Assembly (NCBI GenBank): GCA_021442155.1
Contig: CM038214.1
Coordinates: forward strand, 22,841,808-22,905,807
Reading direction: 5' to 3'
DNA: 64,000 nt
From: Cymbidium sinense
Lineage: Eukaryota; Streptophyta; Magnoliopsida; Asparagales; Orchidaceae
Shown: positions 45,201-58,015 of the stretch, one piece after another
Numbering within the stretch: the first letter of the stretch is position 1
Layout: every line of letters begins with the position of its first letter
The notes under the pieces: model-generated
Told to the model about the DNA's origin: nothing
What the model saw: the letters and a program-made list of their open reading frames with translations, nothing else
Databases searched by the model: none
Translations under genes and position numbers: made by a program

Positions 45201-48200
45201 ATAGTGAAATAACACCCGATCATCAGGGTGTTTGCAATAGAATGTGTAGCTACTGCCATAGTCAACATCCATACACAAAGTATAACATAGCCTCTACCGT
45301 GCCATTTTCTTCCATGTTGAATGTAATGATTTGCTCATAAGAGTGCTAAAGGGTGAGCTGAGTTGGTAACTTCCACATTACCAAAAAAAAGAAAGAGGCA
45401 ATATCCGCAAGATGAAACAGGTGGAGGCATTGTATATAAAGATAGATGTGCAACAATAAGAAGAATGCGCTCCTTGCTATCTTGAAATTCTCTTCCAGCT
45501 AGTCAGCACTTCGCACCTCACTTTTCATTCGAGTCCCTGCTATAAATAGCATAAGTTGTTCATGAATACAATTCATGTCGAATGAAGGGCTTGGCTGACA
45601 TGAGACCGGAGCCCTAGTGTGAAAGTGGAATGTACATAAACCCTTTACTTGTCCTTGATGATATATGTCAGCTCAGATGGTGTGCTTTTGGGAAGGTCTA
45701 ATGCTCTATCTCTTACGAGAAAGATTGATGATAGAATTCTTCTAAAAAAGTCCAATTACTGGTGAGAAAGTATTTTTAACAATAGCAGCCTACGTGAACT
45801 TTGATTTCTACGAAGATCATATTAGCATTCATTTTTCTTTTATGGAAAGATACATAGCTAGAGCCTTATATGTAATAGGTTTTCTTGAAAATAACTAGTC
45901 TATCAATTATCAGTCATAATACCTTCTCCTATTAGGCACTCCTTCTCTACAAGAAACTCAAGATCTTTAGCTACTTTGGTCATTAGTAAAGTTTTCTTGT
46001 CAACAGATTCCAATCGCATATTGCTCTATGCCAAAGGTGAACTAAAAATAAGGTTTCTTCTAAAAACATGAACTTGAATGTGAAAGAGAAATTTCGTATA
46101 GTATAGAAAGTAAGAATGTAAAATCATTTCTTTAGACTTAAAATCCTTTCTTTAAACTCTAAGTATATGATCTATGTAAGATAACCTCATACAGAGGTAT
46201 ATAAGAAAGTATGGAACTTGCATCTCATACTTGTTTCATTATGCATTATGCGCATTGCTTCGCATCTCTTCTCATCAACACAACTTTGGTTTCCTTTTTA
46301 TTCCGTGGGGCACAAAAGGACCATAGATAAAAGGCTCCACATACTTTAAATTTTTGGTCCTTATAGATCGATATTCTTCCATTCAAATTTTTTTCATTCA
46401 CCCTAATTTTGTTTTGATCAAGCTTTATGATATCAAAAGGATCGACTAAGATTCACTTTTTCTTATCCCATTATAGATGTGGTGATGCAACTCTATCGGG
46501 ACTAGTTATCATTTTGATGATCTAGCCTATGTCACCCAATAAGATAAGATGATGAGTTGAGCAATGCATTTCTTTCTGATCCTAGTTCATTGCTCGAGCC
46601 AAGTGGTTCCAAGGCATTTGGCATATTGCCAACAACTATCAAAAAATGAAAGGAAAAAGGCAAAGAATATTAGCCTAAACACTAGAATCGGATGAGAAAT
46701 TGGAATATTGATTTGAAGCTTCAAATTTGCTTGCTATGCTACGTGAATAAAAAGAACCCTAAAATAAGCTAGCATAGAAGAGGACTTGTAGCACCATCAG
46801 ACAAGGAAGTCAAGCATGGAGGATGCTCTTCTTTCTTCTTCTAAGAAAGAATGAAAGCCTCACTACAAAGAAGATAGATTAGTCACAGATTCGATCCCTA
46901 CACTCACCTTATACTTTAGTAAACATATAAGGTAACTTGAACTTCATCTGAATGAAAAAAATAGACTTACTCTTTGTACCAGCTGCAGAGCTTCACGAGT
47001 CACTTATGCATAATTATACTATTTTTCAGTGGACTAGGAGGAAATGTGAGAAAAAGTCAAGATAGAGGAAACTTTACTTGAAAATCTAAGATGTTTGTGA
47101 TCCCAAACGTAGATAAGAACTAATACTTCTTCAACATTTTTTGGATGTTTATCAAAATTTCTAATGGATGGTACATTAGACCGGCAAGATCTTCTTGAAA
47201 AGGAATCTAGAAAGACTTTTCTCTTTTTATGTCTGTGAAGTCTTTCTTTTCCAAATCCAAAGATTATCTTTATAGAAAGTGCTCCCCTCCTCAGTCAAGA
47301 CCTCCATTCATTTTCGGAAGGGAAAGAATGAATAGATTCAATTCATTGAATGAGAAGGCATAAAGAATGAGTAGGCTATCCTTTTCTATTCGAGGAAGAC
47401 ATCTATTCTACAACACAGCATGAGGTAGAATTTCTAAGTTGAAGATGGAATTTCATTAAGAAAGTCCCGGTTAGGACATCAAAAAGTCTTTAGTCTTTAG
47501 GTAATTTAGGTAAAGGATTCATCCTTTTGATAGGTTTCACCCATTCCTCCTCTAGAAAGGAAAGGTTCTAACAAGTGAGATTCTTTTTTACAAACATCTA
47601 GTTCTTAAGGCTTTGAACAAGAAATCTATCTGAACGAAACTAGAGAACCAACTAGTGTGAAAGTTTGGTAAAAAATGTCAGAGATCTGCATATCCATATT
47701 AATATGAAGAGAATTGTTCTTGTGTTACCCCATCATTTTTGCATTGGGTAATGGAACAGATAGAAATGCTTCTCTTTCTCTATGCCCGCTATATCTCACC
47801 TTAGAAGCTCATAGTGAGAATGATAGGATTTGGATTGGATGGAGAGCTTATCACTCTTTGATGTATCTAAACTATGAAAGTTTTAGAAAGTGCTTAGCTA
47901 TCAAATGGATATGTTGCCATAGAACGGTAAGAAATTGTATTATCTGGTCAAGCATGACCATTGGCACAATTATGTGGAACACTTAGTTTGGTAAGTTGGT
48001 CAATGAAAAGACAATGACTTGGTTCATGACTGCCCTTCCGGTATGTGAAAGCTAGTATGAGCTCCCTGACCCATGGCCCAAACATAATTAGATAGCAGCA
48101 CTACCCCGATAAGGGGGTTGAGCTTCAAAATGACACTTATATAATGGCCTTAGAAAAGCTACAATAAAACCACTAAAAGGTTCCAATAAGCTTGCTACAT

Positions 48201-51200
48201 ACCAACATAGGAGGTGCAACTCATTAGCCTTTGAGTAGTCATCTCCTTAAGCAAGGGAAAATGAACAATGTATATCTGGTAATAGACTGAGGTGAAATCT
48301 CTCCTTTCAAAAGGGTGGTATAGTGATAGAGTTCATGAGAGATAACCTATTGTTAGCATTCTACTAAAATTATGCACCAAAGTGTGCAAGTAAGTTAGAG
48401 TTAGCAACGATGATGTGTAGCTGGTTGTACCTTCACAATATCAAACTCAAAAATCAAGCTGGCTCAACTCTGCATTATCTACAATGATGTATGGGTCAGA
48501 GTAAAAAGCTTTGTGAAGGACACCTAAACTGCACTATTCAGTGCTTAGAATTTAGTGAAAAGATAGCTCTATGGATAACCTAGTTTTTGACCACAGCTGT
48601 CAAAATTTTAGACGTATATGTTGGATCCCAATCCATCTTTGATGAACAAAAGTCTAACCTTATAACTGCCCATTTTTCGGATGAACTCCAGAGATCATAG
48701 ATGGATGGGAAAAACCAATTACATAGTATACTAGAATCACTTTTACCTTATCCTACCCCTATGATCATGGTCATGATTCTTTTGATCTTCGATCACATGT
48801 AGGTTAAAGTTCATTCGACTAGTTCTATTGCATTAGTTGAAACCCTTATTGAACTTTTCTGATTGCATCAGAAATGGAAAAGCCTAAATGGAGATGCCCT
48901 TCACTCACTTTTTCTTTTTTTTTTGAAACATCCAAATTTGTACATATCTATACTCATCCTAAGATGGATATAAAAGCTCATTGTAGCTAGACTAGGATCT
49001 ATAGTGGAATTAGGGCAACCTCTAGGGTTAATGAGTCAGAATTGCATTTTCAGACCTGGGCCCTTCGGGACACCAAATCCTCTTCCGAGAAAGGAAGAGC
49101 AGCATCACCACTGATCGTGAAAGCTAAAAAAAAAAGAAGGGCATGAACTTCTTATACTTCTGATTATGATGGAGGCTATGAGTTCCATTAATTTCATTCT
49201 GGTGGACTGAGACAGAGGGATTCCAATGTGAATTGAAAGCTGAGTTACACGATCTAATCCACTGAAGAGCTTGGGTGATATGGAGGGCATAATTGAAGTA
49301 TAAGTGCCTTGGCCATGAATAAAGACATGAATCAAATGAGAGCCATTATTATATTCCAATTCTATCCATGGTAGTTGATCATCCCAACTATCTTGACAAT
49401 CTCAGCTACATGCCTGCAACATTTCCTCAAATAACTATATAGTCCTCTCCTTTCAATCAAGTATATCAAGCTACACTATCTCTCGCTTTGCTTGAGTCAA
49501 GATAGGCTATTGTCTTACTTTGCTCGAGTACTTCTTTCTTTACATAAGATACATTCTGAAACTAAAATCAAGAAATAAAAATAAGCTTTTGACTTGGAAT
49601 CTGAAATAGCAGATGATCTACCAAGAATTTTATTGGAAGGACTAAGCCCAAAAGCACAAGATGATACTTTTTCTTTTTAGGCTTTAATTCATATCGGTTA
49701 AATGTTAGGAGCCCATCCCAAGATGTATTGGAACCGATCTTGTCAACTCCACCAAATGAGGAAAGAAGTTAGAGTATCCCAAGAGAGACATAGACAGGTA
49801 GTCAAACTAGTCAAGAATTTATTCTCTTGCATATGCCTAAGATCTCTATCTTACCTCAACTTCACACCAGTGAGATAAAAGATTCTAAAATCTACATGAA
49901 GACGTAACCCCTAACTAAGAAAACAAGGCAAATGTATCTTTCTTCAAACCAATAGCCGCACCATATACTGAGGACCACATAAGTAAATAATTAATAGCTT
50001 CTCTTTTTTTTTTTACTTACTAGCTCGTTCTTAAAACTTTATGTTAGCTAGAATTTCACTTAGGAAGGGAGGTAGTTCAAACAAGAAAGATTTAACAAAA
50101 GGAATCAGAGCTCACCGAAGGCAATGGCATTTCAACTTCTTATTGATTTGTATGCTTTTCTATCATCTGGGTAGTCATTAGTTTTTTATTACATCTCCCT
50201 TGCATGTCCTCTCTGGCTCTAGGCCTTGAAATGAAGAAATAATTGGATGTAGGAGCAATGTGTGGAACAATATTTCTAGTATGACTTGATGCTTCCTAGC
50301 TTACTATACTAAATGCATTGATGTTGTCCAAGTTGCATTATAAGTCACTAGACTAGACACACCCATCGAGGCTGTATCGATCGAATGGTAGCCTTCTTTA
50401 GGAGCCAATCTTTAACCAACTTACTTGGTTCTCTGACAAGACTTAGTATCCACCTCTTGCTTGAGATGGATATATATGTTCACAAAGTGCTTTGCTTGTA
50501 ATCAATGGCGAAGATTAATCCCCATCTCTTAGCCCAATGCATTGGACAAGGGTGTTCCTTGCTTTTGCCACAAATGGCACCTATGGGGGTTTTGGTGCAT
50601 GCTACCAATCCCATATTTACATCATGAGAATCAATGGCTTCACATCTAGCGCCTCATCCTCAATGGAGATTCCAACTTTATCTTTGAATTCCCATCTAAG
50701 TTATATTATGCTTTTCACTATACTTTCTCTATTCATTTTTTTCTTTAATAAGAATGGGAGGTCCCAAAAGAAAGCTCATCTAGTCAGATAGAAGAAAAGA
50801 AGTAGGTACGGCCACACTAGGGATGGAGATCATTGGGTAGCCATCCCTCCACCGTTGTCAACGGGACATCAGTCTTTATTGGGCCATTACCGACTATTTT
50901 GGCCAAGGCTATTGAAAGGATTTCAAAAAAGACAACACTATCCTAGTTCATATGAACATCATTGAACGATTGAATTCCACGGATCATGGCCTTACCTAAG
51001 TAGTGCCTTCTGCTCAAATACCATATCAAGTTGAACTTTTCTTCAAGATACTACACCGTAAAAAAAAAGCATTCAACAAAACTCTGTGCAAAATCCTCCC
51101 AAAATAAGAAATATTGGCATGAGTGGCTCCCAGAGTATAAGAATGATAAGGGTCATAGACTAAGCTTTAAAAATTTACACAAAGTGCCTAGGTATGATTG

Positions 51201-51779
51201 AGGGCTCCTACAAGCATTTGTGAATAGCCAGGGTAAACATATAAGAAAGAAAGATTCTAGGCCAACTGATCCAAATTGATAGGGGTATTGGTCTTATCTT
51301 ATTGACTTGGTAAAGGTTGGGTTTTGACTAAGTCCTATCAGTAGAACCAATATGCTTTTGGATGACTCAAATGCACATAGAATAGAAAAGAATATGTCTT
51401 CTCTGTCTCATGATATAGAAGCCAAGGTAATCAACAAAGGGTACAAGGGAATAGCTTCCTTTTTCTCTTTGGTCCCTAGCATTTAATGATTCTTTCCCTT
51501 GGCTGAACAACTCCCTTAATCAATCTTGTCTATGATAAAAGCACCTCACGGCCCTATGTCTTTAAGCCTTTTAATTTGATCTCTTCATTGACCTAATTTA
51601 GGTGGGCACTTCTTCTCAATTCAAAGAAGTACTCAGTCTTGACTCCACTTCTTGCTTTTTCAATGGAAGCTAGATTGCCACCTTCAAGGTCGAAGGTCAT
51701 GTTAGAAGGTGATTTGGCTTCGAAACTAGGCATTGAAAAGAAATTCACCCAGGAAAGTAGTTGTCAAGCCAGATGCAGA
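42244..51779. other. 9.5 kb without recognisable genes
   Basis: I find no conserved protein, tRNA or rRNA on either strand. The longest frame is 114 codons on the minus strand (44,158-44,502), low-complexity and without a motif. The texture, with many AAAGAAAG and CTTTCTTTC tracts, resembles 7-18 and 22-29 kb. A segment at 49,444 repeats one at 16,289. The source may be old organelle or repeat DNA; I cannot support more. Confidence 0.4.
49440..49590 (+). repeat. Dispersed repeat, copy 2
   Basis: CTCTCCTTTCAATCAAGTAT and the following ATCAAGCT match the block at 16,289. The copy here carries an extra CTCGCTTTGCTTGAG/CTTTGCTCGAG duplication before the shared TTCTGAAACTAAAATCAAGAAA-like end. 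Confidence 0.5.
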
Positions 51780-52435
51780 TGAAATTCTAACTATTGCATT
51801 TATGCTTTGAGTTTGGCTCAATTTGTCCTATATAGGTCAAATTAGGTTCAAATGAGTTAGGTTGACCAATTGACCAAATTGGATCAAGAGGGCCATTGGG
51901 TTATGTTCAAATGGTCATTTGGAATGTATTGGTGTAAGTGATTTTATTCAATTTGAAATGGATTTAGATTTGTCTCATATGGGTTCATTTAGGCTAAATG
52001 GATCAAGCTAACTAATTTGGTCAAATTGGTCAAATTGGGTGGATTGAAGGTTTAGTTTATGTTTGATTGATCAATTGAGATTGATTGGAGGAATTAGTTT
52101 GATTTGATTTGGATTAGAATGACTTTTAGTTCAATTTAATGCATTAGGTCAAATTAGTTCAAATGGGCCAACTAGGTTGATTTGATTGAGTTGAATTTAA
52201 TTGGTGGTTGTTTAATACTTAATTTGTGATTTTTGGAAGGCATTGGTTGCAATCAATTTGGATTGTAATGAGATTTGACCTAATTTGATTTTTTAGATCA
52301 ACTTGATCCAAATTGGGTTAAGTGGTCAAATTGACTTGGCTAAGTTCAATTGGTTGTAATTGGGTGATCAATGATGAGCAAAAATCACTTTGGTATAGAT
52401 TGAGTGAATTCATTTGGTCTAATTTGGGTAGGATT
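51780..52435. repeat. Degenerate TTGATTTGG-type repeat, left of LINE
   Basis: G/T-rich quasi-repetitive sequence made of words such as CAAATTGG, GATTTGG and TTGGTCAAATT. It resumes at 61,363 beyond the LINE, so the LINE split it. The same class appears in the opposite orientation at 20,750-21,560. Confidence 0.6.
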
Positions 52436-52449
52436 AAGATTTTACTTAA
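52436..52449 (+). repeat. LINE target-site duplication, left copy
   Basis: AAGATTTTACTTAA occurs here and again at 61,349-61,362, directly after the poly(A) tail. Fourteen identical bases at both ends are the footprint of target-primed reverse transcription. Confidence 0.95.
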
Positions 52450-52607
52450 AACAACGCCCTAATCTCTCGGCTGCGCTCCGTCTCTGGCGATTCTGAGCTC
52501 TCATCGGTGGTTTGGTCGGTCTTTGGCCGCTTGTCGGCGTGCTTCTCTCTGCCCTGAGCGCGCGTGTCGGGCTCTCCCGTATGGTGTGACGCCCTCGGAT
52601 TACACAA
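52450..52607 (+). promoter_or_regulatory. LINE 5' untranslated region, GC-rich
   Basis: About 160 bases with many CpG dinucleotides (GCGCGCGTGTCGGG and similar) in an otherwise AT-rich window. LINE 5' ends usually carry an internal promoter, and the position fits. No defined promoter box is visible. Confidence 0.55.
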
Positions 52608-53984
52608 ATGGCGGAGGCTTTGGTCTCTGCGAACCCCGGCCCGTCGCTACTCGACGCGCCGGCAACGTCTTCTCGACTCCGCAGTTTTACATTCAAGCAC
52701 TGTTAATGCACCTATTGTTAAATCATTCAAAGGCGCTTTGTCGGTAAGATCCCTAGCGAATGCTTGGTTAATCTCATTTCTACATCTTCTGGGATTTGCC
52801 GGTGTAATGTGTTGGTCGATGTTGAAACTTGCTAAGCCCTTTGAATTCGCTTTGGTGGTAAATTCTCCCTTGACGCCGACTCTTGATAATATTCTCTTTT
52901 TTCATAGTTTAAAGTTATCGGGCACCTTCTATCGCTTATCGACCCGTCACATTCTTATTCAACTCTCAAGCGATTTAGACTATTCGCGGGTTTTTTATTT
53001 CGTCGTTCTTATTTTGTGCATAATTGTCATATATTGAAATGGTCGCCTCTTTGATGTCAAGAGGAATCTCCCATTGTCCCTCTTTGGCTTGCATTTCCTA
53101 ACATGCATTCATTATGTCACTCATCAAGTTTTGTTTCTTGTTGGCCTTTTGGTAGACTCTCCAAATTGACCAAGCGGCCACTAGATCTAGGCGTCCGTCA
53201 TTTCGTATTCGTTGAGATAGACATCACAAAAAATATCCCAAAGAGGTTTGGATTGGCTCAGAAAAATTTGGATATAGTCAAAAATTCAATTCAAAACTTT
53301 CGTCTTTTGCACTCCGCAAGATCCGCACGACCACTCAGAATGCTTTGTGCTTCATCCTAATCTCAGAAAAAATTTACCTCAGAATAAGACTATCATTAAT
53401 GGAACTGGGAAAACCACTATTCTAGCATATGTGCCTAAAGATACTCAAAAAGAACCTCTCCTTCCCACACCAACTACTGATTTCTCTAGCGAAAAACACT
53501 CGGACCTTCATACTAAAATGCACATTGAGGGGTGTGACGATACCAATGACATTTTACCTAACCTCACCCCTGCTTGTAACAATCTGGTTTCCCAAGATAG
53601 CTCTTTGCTACATTTAAATCCTATCTGAATAGTAGCCTCCAAAACAATGAGGACCCTATGCCTTCAGAACATATTGAGAAAGATATTTGTATTACAACTG
53701 GTGCTAGAACCTCCTCATCTATTTTTCTTCAGAGTGATAATCAACAATTGAACCAAATTTCTTACACTCTTTCTGATAGGGAAGAAGGTGAAATCCCCTC
53801 TTCTAAAACCTTGATAGATCCTTCTATTATTCCGGAACTCAAAAATCAATCTCTTTCAGATGGAGATAATTTGGATTCTGATAGACCTTTTCAAACTGTT
53901 AAATACAAAAAACCCTACAAAGCTAAAATTTCTAATAATAATTTCAATAGAACCACTCGCTCTTCTTCCACCCCAAAAAAGTAA
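52608..53984 (+). pseudogene. LINE ORF1 (DUF4283/zinc-knuckle gag-like protein), frameshifted
   Basis: ORF1 of plant L1 elements encodes an RNA-binding protein that coats the element RNA. The likely start is ATG at 52,608 (MAEALVSANPG). The DUF4283 domain follows in shifting frames: KLSGTFYRLSTRHILIQLSS, then DLDYSRVF (52,910-53,000) and KWSPLFDV-like traces near 53,040. A part near 53,190-53,260 reads RHFVFVEIDITKNIPKRFGL. A decayed zinc knuckle lies near 53,310-53,370, where only HSECFVLHPNLR is left of the C-C-H-C box. The tail (53,350-53,984) is hydrophilic, Ser/Asp-rich and ends with a basic YKKPYKAKISNNN segment. At least four frame changes are needed. Confidence 0.85.
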
Positions 53985-54049
53985 TGTGGCGTCAGTTCTT
54001 TCCTCTCTTACCTTTCTTTCTTCTTTTCCCCTTTTTTGGTTGTCTCCTT

Positions 54050-57000
54050 ATGATTAATTTTCTTATTTGGAATATCCGGGGTTGTGGGACTCTTAGTCCC
54101 TTGTCGTGTTAGGAGTCTTTGTTATCCATAATATTAAGTTACTTGTTCTTATTGAACCTCTCATTAATTCTTCTAAGATTGCTTTTGTCGCTAGATCCCT
54201 TGGTTTTCATAATTTCTTCTTCAATCTTAATAATAAAATTTGGTGCTTTTGGCACAACTCCATTACCATTTCCATCATTGATGATCTTAGCCAATTGGTT
54301 AATGTCAAAATCTCCTTAGGTGATTTATCGACTTTTGGCTCTTTTATCTATGCTTCTTGTAACAGAGCTGGTAGGAATCTCCTTTGGAATCACTTACGCA
54401 CCTTCGCTTCCTCGGCTAACCTTCCCGGTTGGTTGGAGCATTTCAATACTATCATAGCTGGAAAGAAGGGGAGGATGTTCTCCTAACCTTCATTCCATGG
54501 AGGACTTCTCAAATATGATCCGATTGCAATTTGATTGACATTGGTTTCACGGGTCTAATTACGTGGCACAACTCTAGACTTTGGCGCGTCTAGATAGGAC
54601 CCTCTTTAATTGCTTTGGATCAATCAAGTGGCCCACTACCTATTGAGCATTTGAGCGAGAACTTTGTCTCGATCATGCTCCTCTCGATTTCCTTCAAAAT
54701 CCCCCCCCGTACTCCCTCTCCTTTCAGATTTCAAAATATGTGGACCCAACATAGTGACTTCACCAATGTCGCCTCACTAATTGGATATGTTTTCCGGATA
54801 ATTACATTAAAGGTATGACTTCGTCTGCTAAAGCTCAAAAGACTTAAACAAAATCTCAATTGGTGGAACAAACACATTTTCAAAAACCTTTTCACAAATC
54901 TTAAAGCTATGGAACAGAGGTTTGTTCTCTTGAAGAGGTTGTCTCCCGATCCCGATAGAGGAGTTGAACATTGCCAAGAATACCTTGGCTAATTATCAAA
55001 ATATGGAAGAAACCTATTGGCGTCAAAAAGCAAGCAAGCATATTCGATGGTGACGAAACACCGGTATTTTCATGCCATTTGTAATAAAGCCTTAAACTTC
55101 GATTAAGAAAATTAAGAACTCTAATGGTGAATGGATAACTAATAACATTGATATTAAGGATTACGTCATTGACATTTCCAAACTTTAAATTCTAATCCGT
55201 TCTTTGGAAACTTTATCAAACACTCATCTTATTCCCTCTATGATTAATAGTGAGGACAATCATTTACTCACTAGGTGTCCCTCAGAAGAGATTAGTAATA
55301 CTCTTAAGAACATGAACATCGATTACATTCTTTGGTCACGGCATATCTGACCCACTTCTTTTCATTGTTGGTCATTTATTAAATCGACTTAGTTGATCTT
55401 TGTTATTGATTTCTTTGATGGCAATCCTATACCCAAATACTTTTCTAGCACTTCTATTGTCCTTATTTCCAAAACTAGCAATCCTGAATCTTGGGGCGAT
55501 TTTAGACCGATCAGTCTTTGCACCTTTTTTCAAAAACTTATTGCTAAATTAATAAACAATAGACTTAGCTCTTTGCTTCCTAAAATCATCTCACCTAATC
55601 AAACTGGTTTTGTTAAAAACAGATTAATATCGGATAATATTCTTCTTGCGCAAGAACTGGTTCATGACATTAATGTCCCTTCTAGAGGAGGCAACATCTT
55701 ATTCAAATTGGACATCACTAAAGCCTTTGACAATCTCTCATGGGAGTTTCTCTTTCAAATCCTAAATTTGTTTGGTTTTTCTGATAGATTTATCCGGATT
55801 ATAAAAAGGTGTATCACGAATGTGGTTTTGGTTATTTTGAATGGTGAGTCCTTAGGTTTCTTTCCTTCTAGCCATGGTTTGAGGCAAGGTGACCCACTTT
55901 CACCTTCTCTTTTATCATCGCTATTGAATACTCAGGAGCCTTAACAATCTTTTACGCTAATAAACCCAATATGTCTTTTAAAACTCATGGTGGCTTCCCT
56001 ATTTCTCATCTTAGCTTTGCGAGATGATTTCATTATCTTACAACCCTTCATCATGTTAAACCATTATGAACCTTCTAAATGATTTTGGTAAAGTTAGTGG
56101 TCTTCTTCTTAATGAAGGAAAATGCAGTTTTATCCCTTCATCTAAGATTCCATCTAATAGACTTAACCAAATATCCAGAATTACTAATTTTAAGCAAAAT
56201 CAACTCCCTCTTAATTACCTTGGGGCTCCGCTCTACAAAGGCCATAAAAGATCTCACCTTTTTGATGATCTTATTCAGAAAATTTCTAACAAACTTTCGG
56301 TTTGGGAATTTCATTTACTCTCATTCGGTGGTAGGCTTACCTTGATCAAAAGCACTTTAAATTCCATGCCTATATCTTCTCCAAACCATTGTTCCTACCA
56401 ACTCTATCATCAATAGAATTGAGCGTCTATTAAACAAATTCTTTTGGGGAACCAATACCTCTCTAAAAGGATGCCGGTCATCTTGGTCCAAAATGTGGTA
56501 CTCTTGAAGAGGGAGGTCTGGGTTGTAAATCCATTAAAGAAGTAATCAATGCCTTTTCCTACAAACTTTGGTGGAATTTTAGGAGCAATAATAGTCTTTG
56601 GGCAAAATTCATGACTTCCAAATATTGCCAGGGTAAACATCCTCTCATTTGTCCCTTTAAATCGGGGGATTCTCCCGTATGGAGAAGACTATGTTCTGTC
56701 AAATGGGATGCAGAATCCTTAATTTTTTGGGGCATAAACTCGGCAATTCCTTCTTTTGGCAAGACAATGAGTGGTTGTGGATCCATTGATGACTTACTCT
56801 ACACTCACTCCACCTCGATCTTAGAGTTAATTCATTACGGCAAAACCACAAGTGGAATACTAGTAAGATTGATTCTATTCCTTCCACTTTCTTACATATG
56901 ATTACTAACATTCCTATCACTCCTAACAATCATGATCAGTTATCTTTAAGCTATCTCATAATGGGGATTTCAACCTTAAAATGTGTGGCTTCACACTAAA

Positions 57001-58015
57001 GACACTCAGATTCTTCTATTGTGTTCTCCAAAATGGAATAACAATATCCCCTCTTCTTACTCTCTAACTTGGCGTATCCTAAAAACTTTATTCATGTTGA
57101 CTCTTTTCTTTGTGGGGTAAAGGGTTTTACTTACCCTCAAATGTCAATGTTGTTCTCATATTGAGAATGTTAACCATGTTTTTTATTAATGGGGCTATTG
57201 CCTCTAAAATTTGGATTTGGTATGATGATCTATTCAACACTCAATTTTAATTGTTCTTTTAATTTATATCAACTTCTTGAGTTTACTTTGACAATACAAT
57301 TAAAGGTCATATTAAAATCATAATCGCCATTACTCTTATTTGGTTCATATGGATGGACCGAAATGATGCTAAACATCGTGGGATTATGAATCACATGAGG
57401 ATTATTGCTAGAACTAAAACAAAATTTGTGACTTGTTAAAGCCAACTTAATTCATCATAAACATTTTAAAGGTGTAAATCTAGCTAATAAGCGGGACTCA
57501 ACCTTCCGACCAAAATTACTATCGAAATGATAGAATGGTTTTGGAAGAAACCTCTTGATCATATTATTAAAATTATCTTGGCGGCTCTCTAATAATGGCT
57601 CTGGTTGTGGAGGCATTTTCGTGGACTAAGGGCATTGTCCTATGTGCTTTTGCTTATCCCCTTATTTCCAACATTCCTTATCTTGCTTATGGCAGTCCAC
57701 AAAGCTTTAGAAATTTGTATTCAAAACGGTTGGCTCAATATTTGGATAGAAGTGGACGCTCTTCTACTGATTGATCTTTTGACTTCTACCAATATGAGCA
57801 ACGCCTGTTTGTACTATCTCCTCAAGCAAACAAGGGTTCTTCTTTCTCAACTGAATTTTACCATCACCCATGTTTGGCGTGAAGGTAACGCCTGTGCTGA
57901 TTACCTTGCAAATCTGGGTACGAGATTAGACAGTATCATCTTCTTTGATCAACTTACATTACCCAAATACTTGCGTGGCCACTTGGACAACTCGCTTCCT
58001 TACCTCAGAATCTAA
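54050..58015 (+). pseudogene. LINE ORF2 (endonuclease-RT-zf-RVT-RNase H), frameshifted
   Basis: ORF2 nicks target DNA and reverse-transcribes the element RNA onto it. It begins with MINFLIWNIRGCG at 54,050, the start of an APE-type endonuclease, with FIYASCNRAGRNLLWNHLR near 54,345, HFNTI (normally GDFNTI) near 54,440 and a late DHAPL box near 54,670. RT motifs follow: SWGDFRPISLCTFFQKLIAK, QTGFVKNRLISDNILLAQE, LFKLDITKAFDNLSW (first catalytic Asp) and GLRQGDPLSP. The second catalytic pair, FADDFIIL, is split by a one-base deletion near 56,020. The thumb (NYLGAPLYKGHK) is at 56,210, a zf-RVT box (CQCCSHIENVNHVF) at 57,150. RNase H follows at 57,600-58,015 with WIEVD and HVWREGNACADYLAN. The final stop is at 58,013. 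Confidence 0.93.

Noticed and set aside
52442..52696. Minus-strand 84-codon frame
   Set aside because: It lies antisense to the GC-rich LINE 5' end, crosses the target duplication and has no family resemblance.
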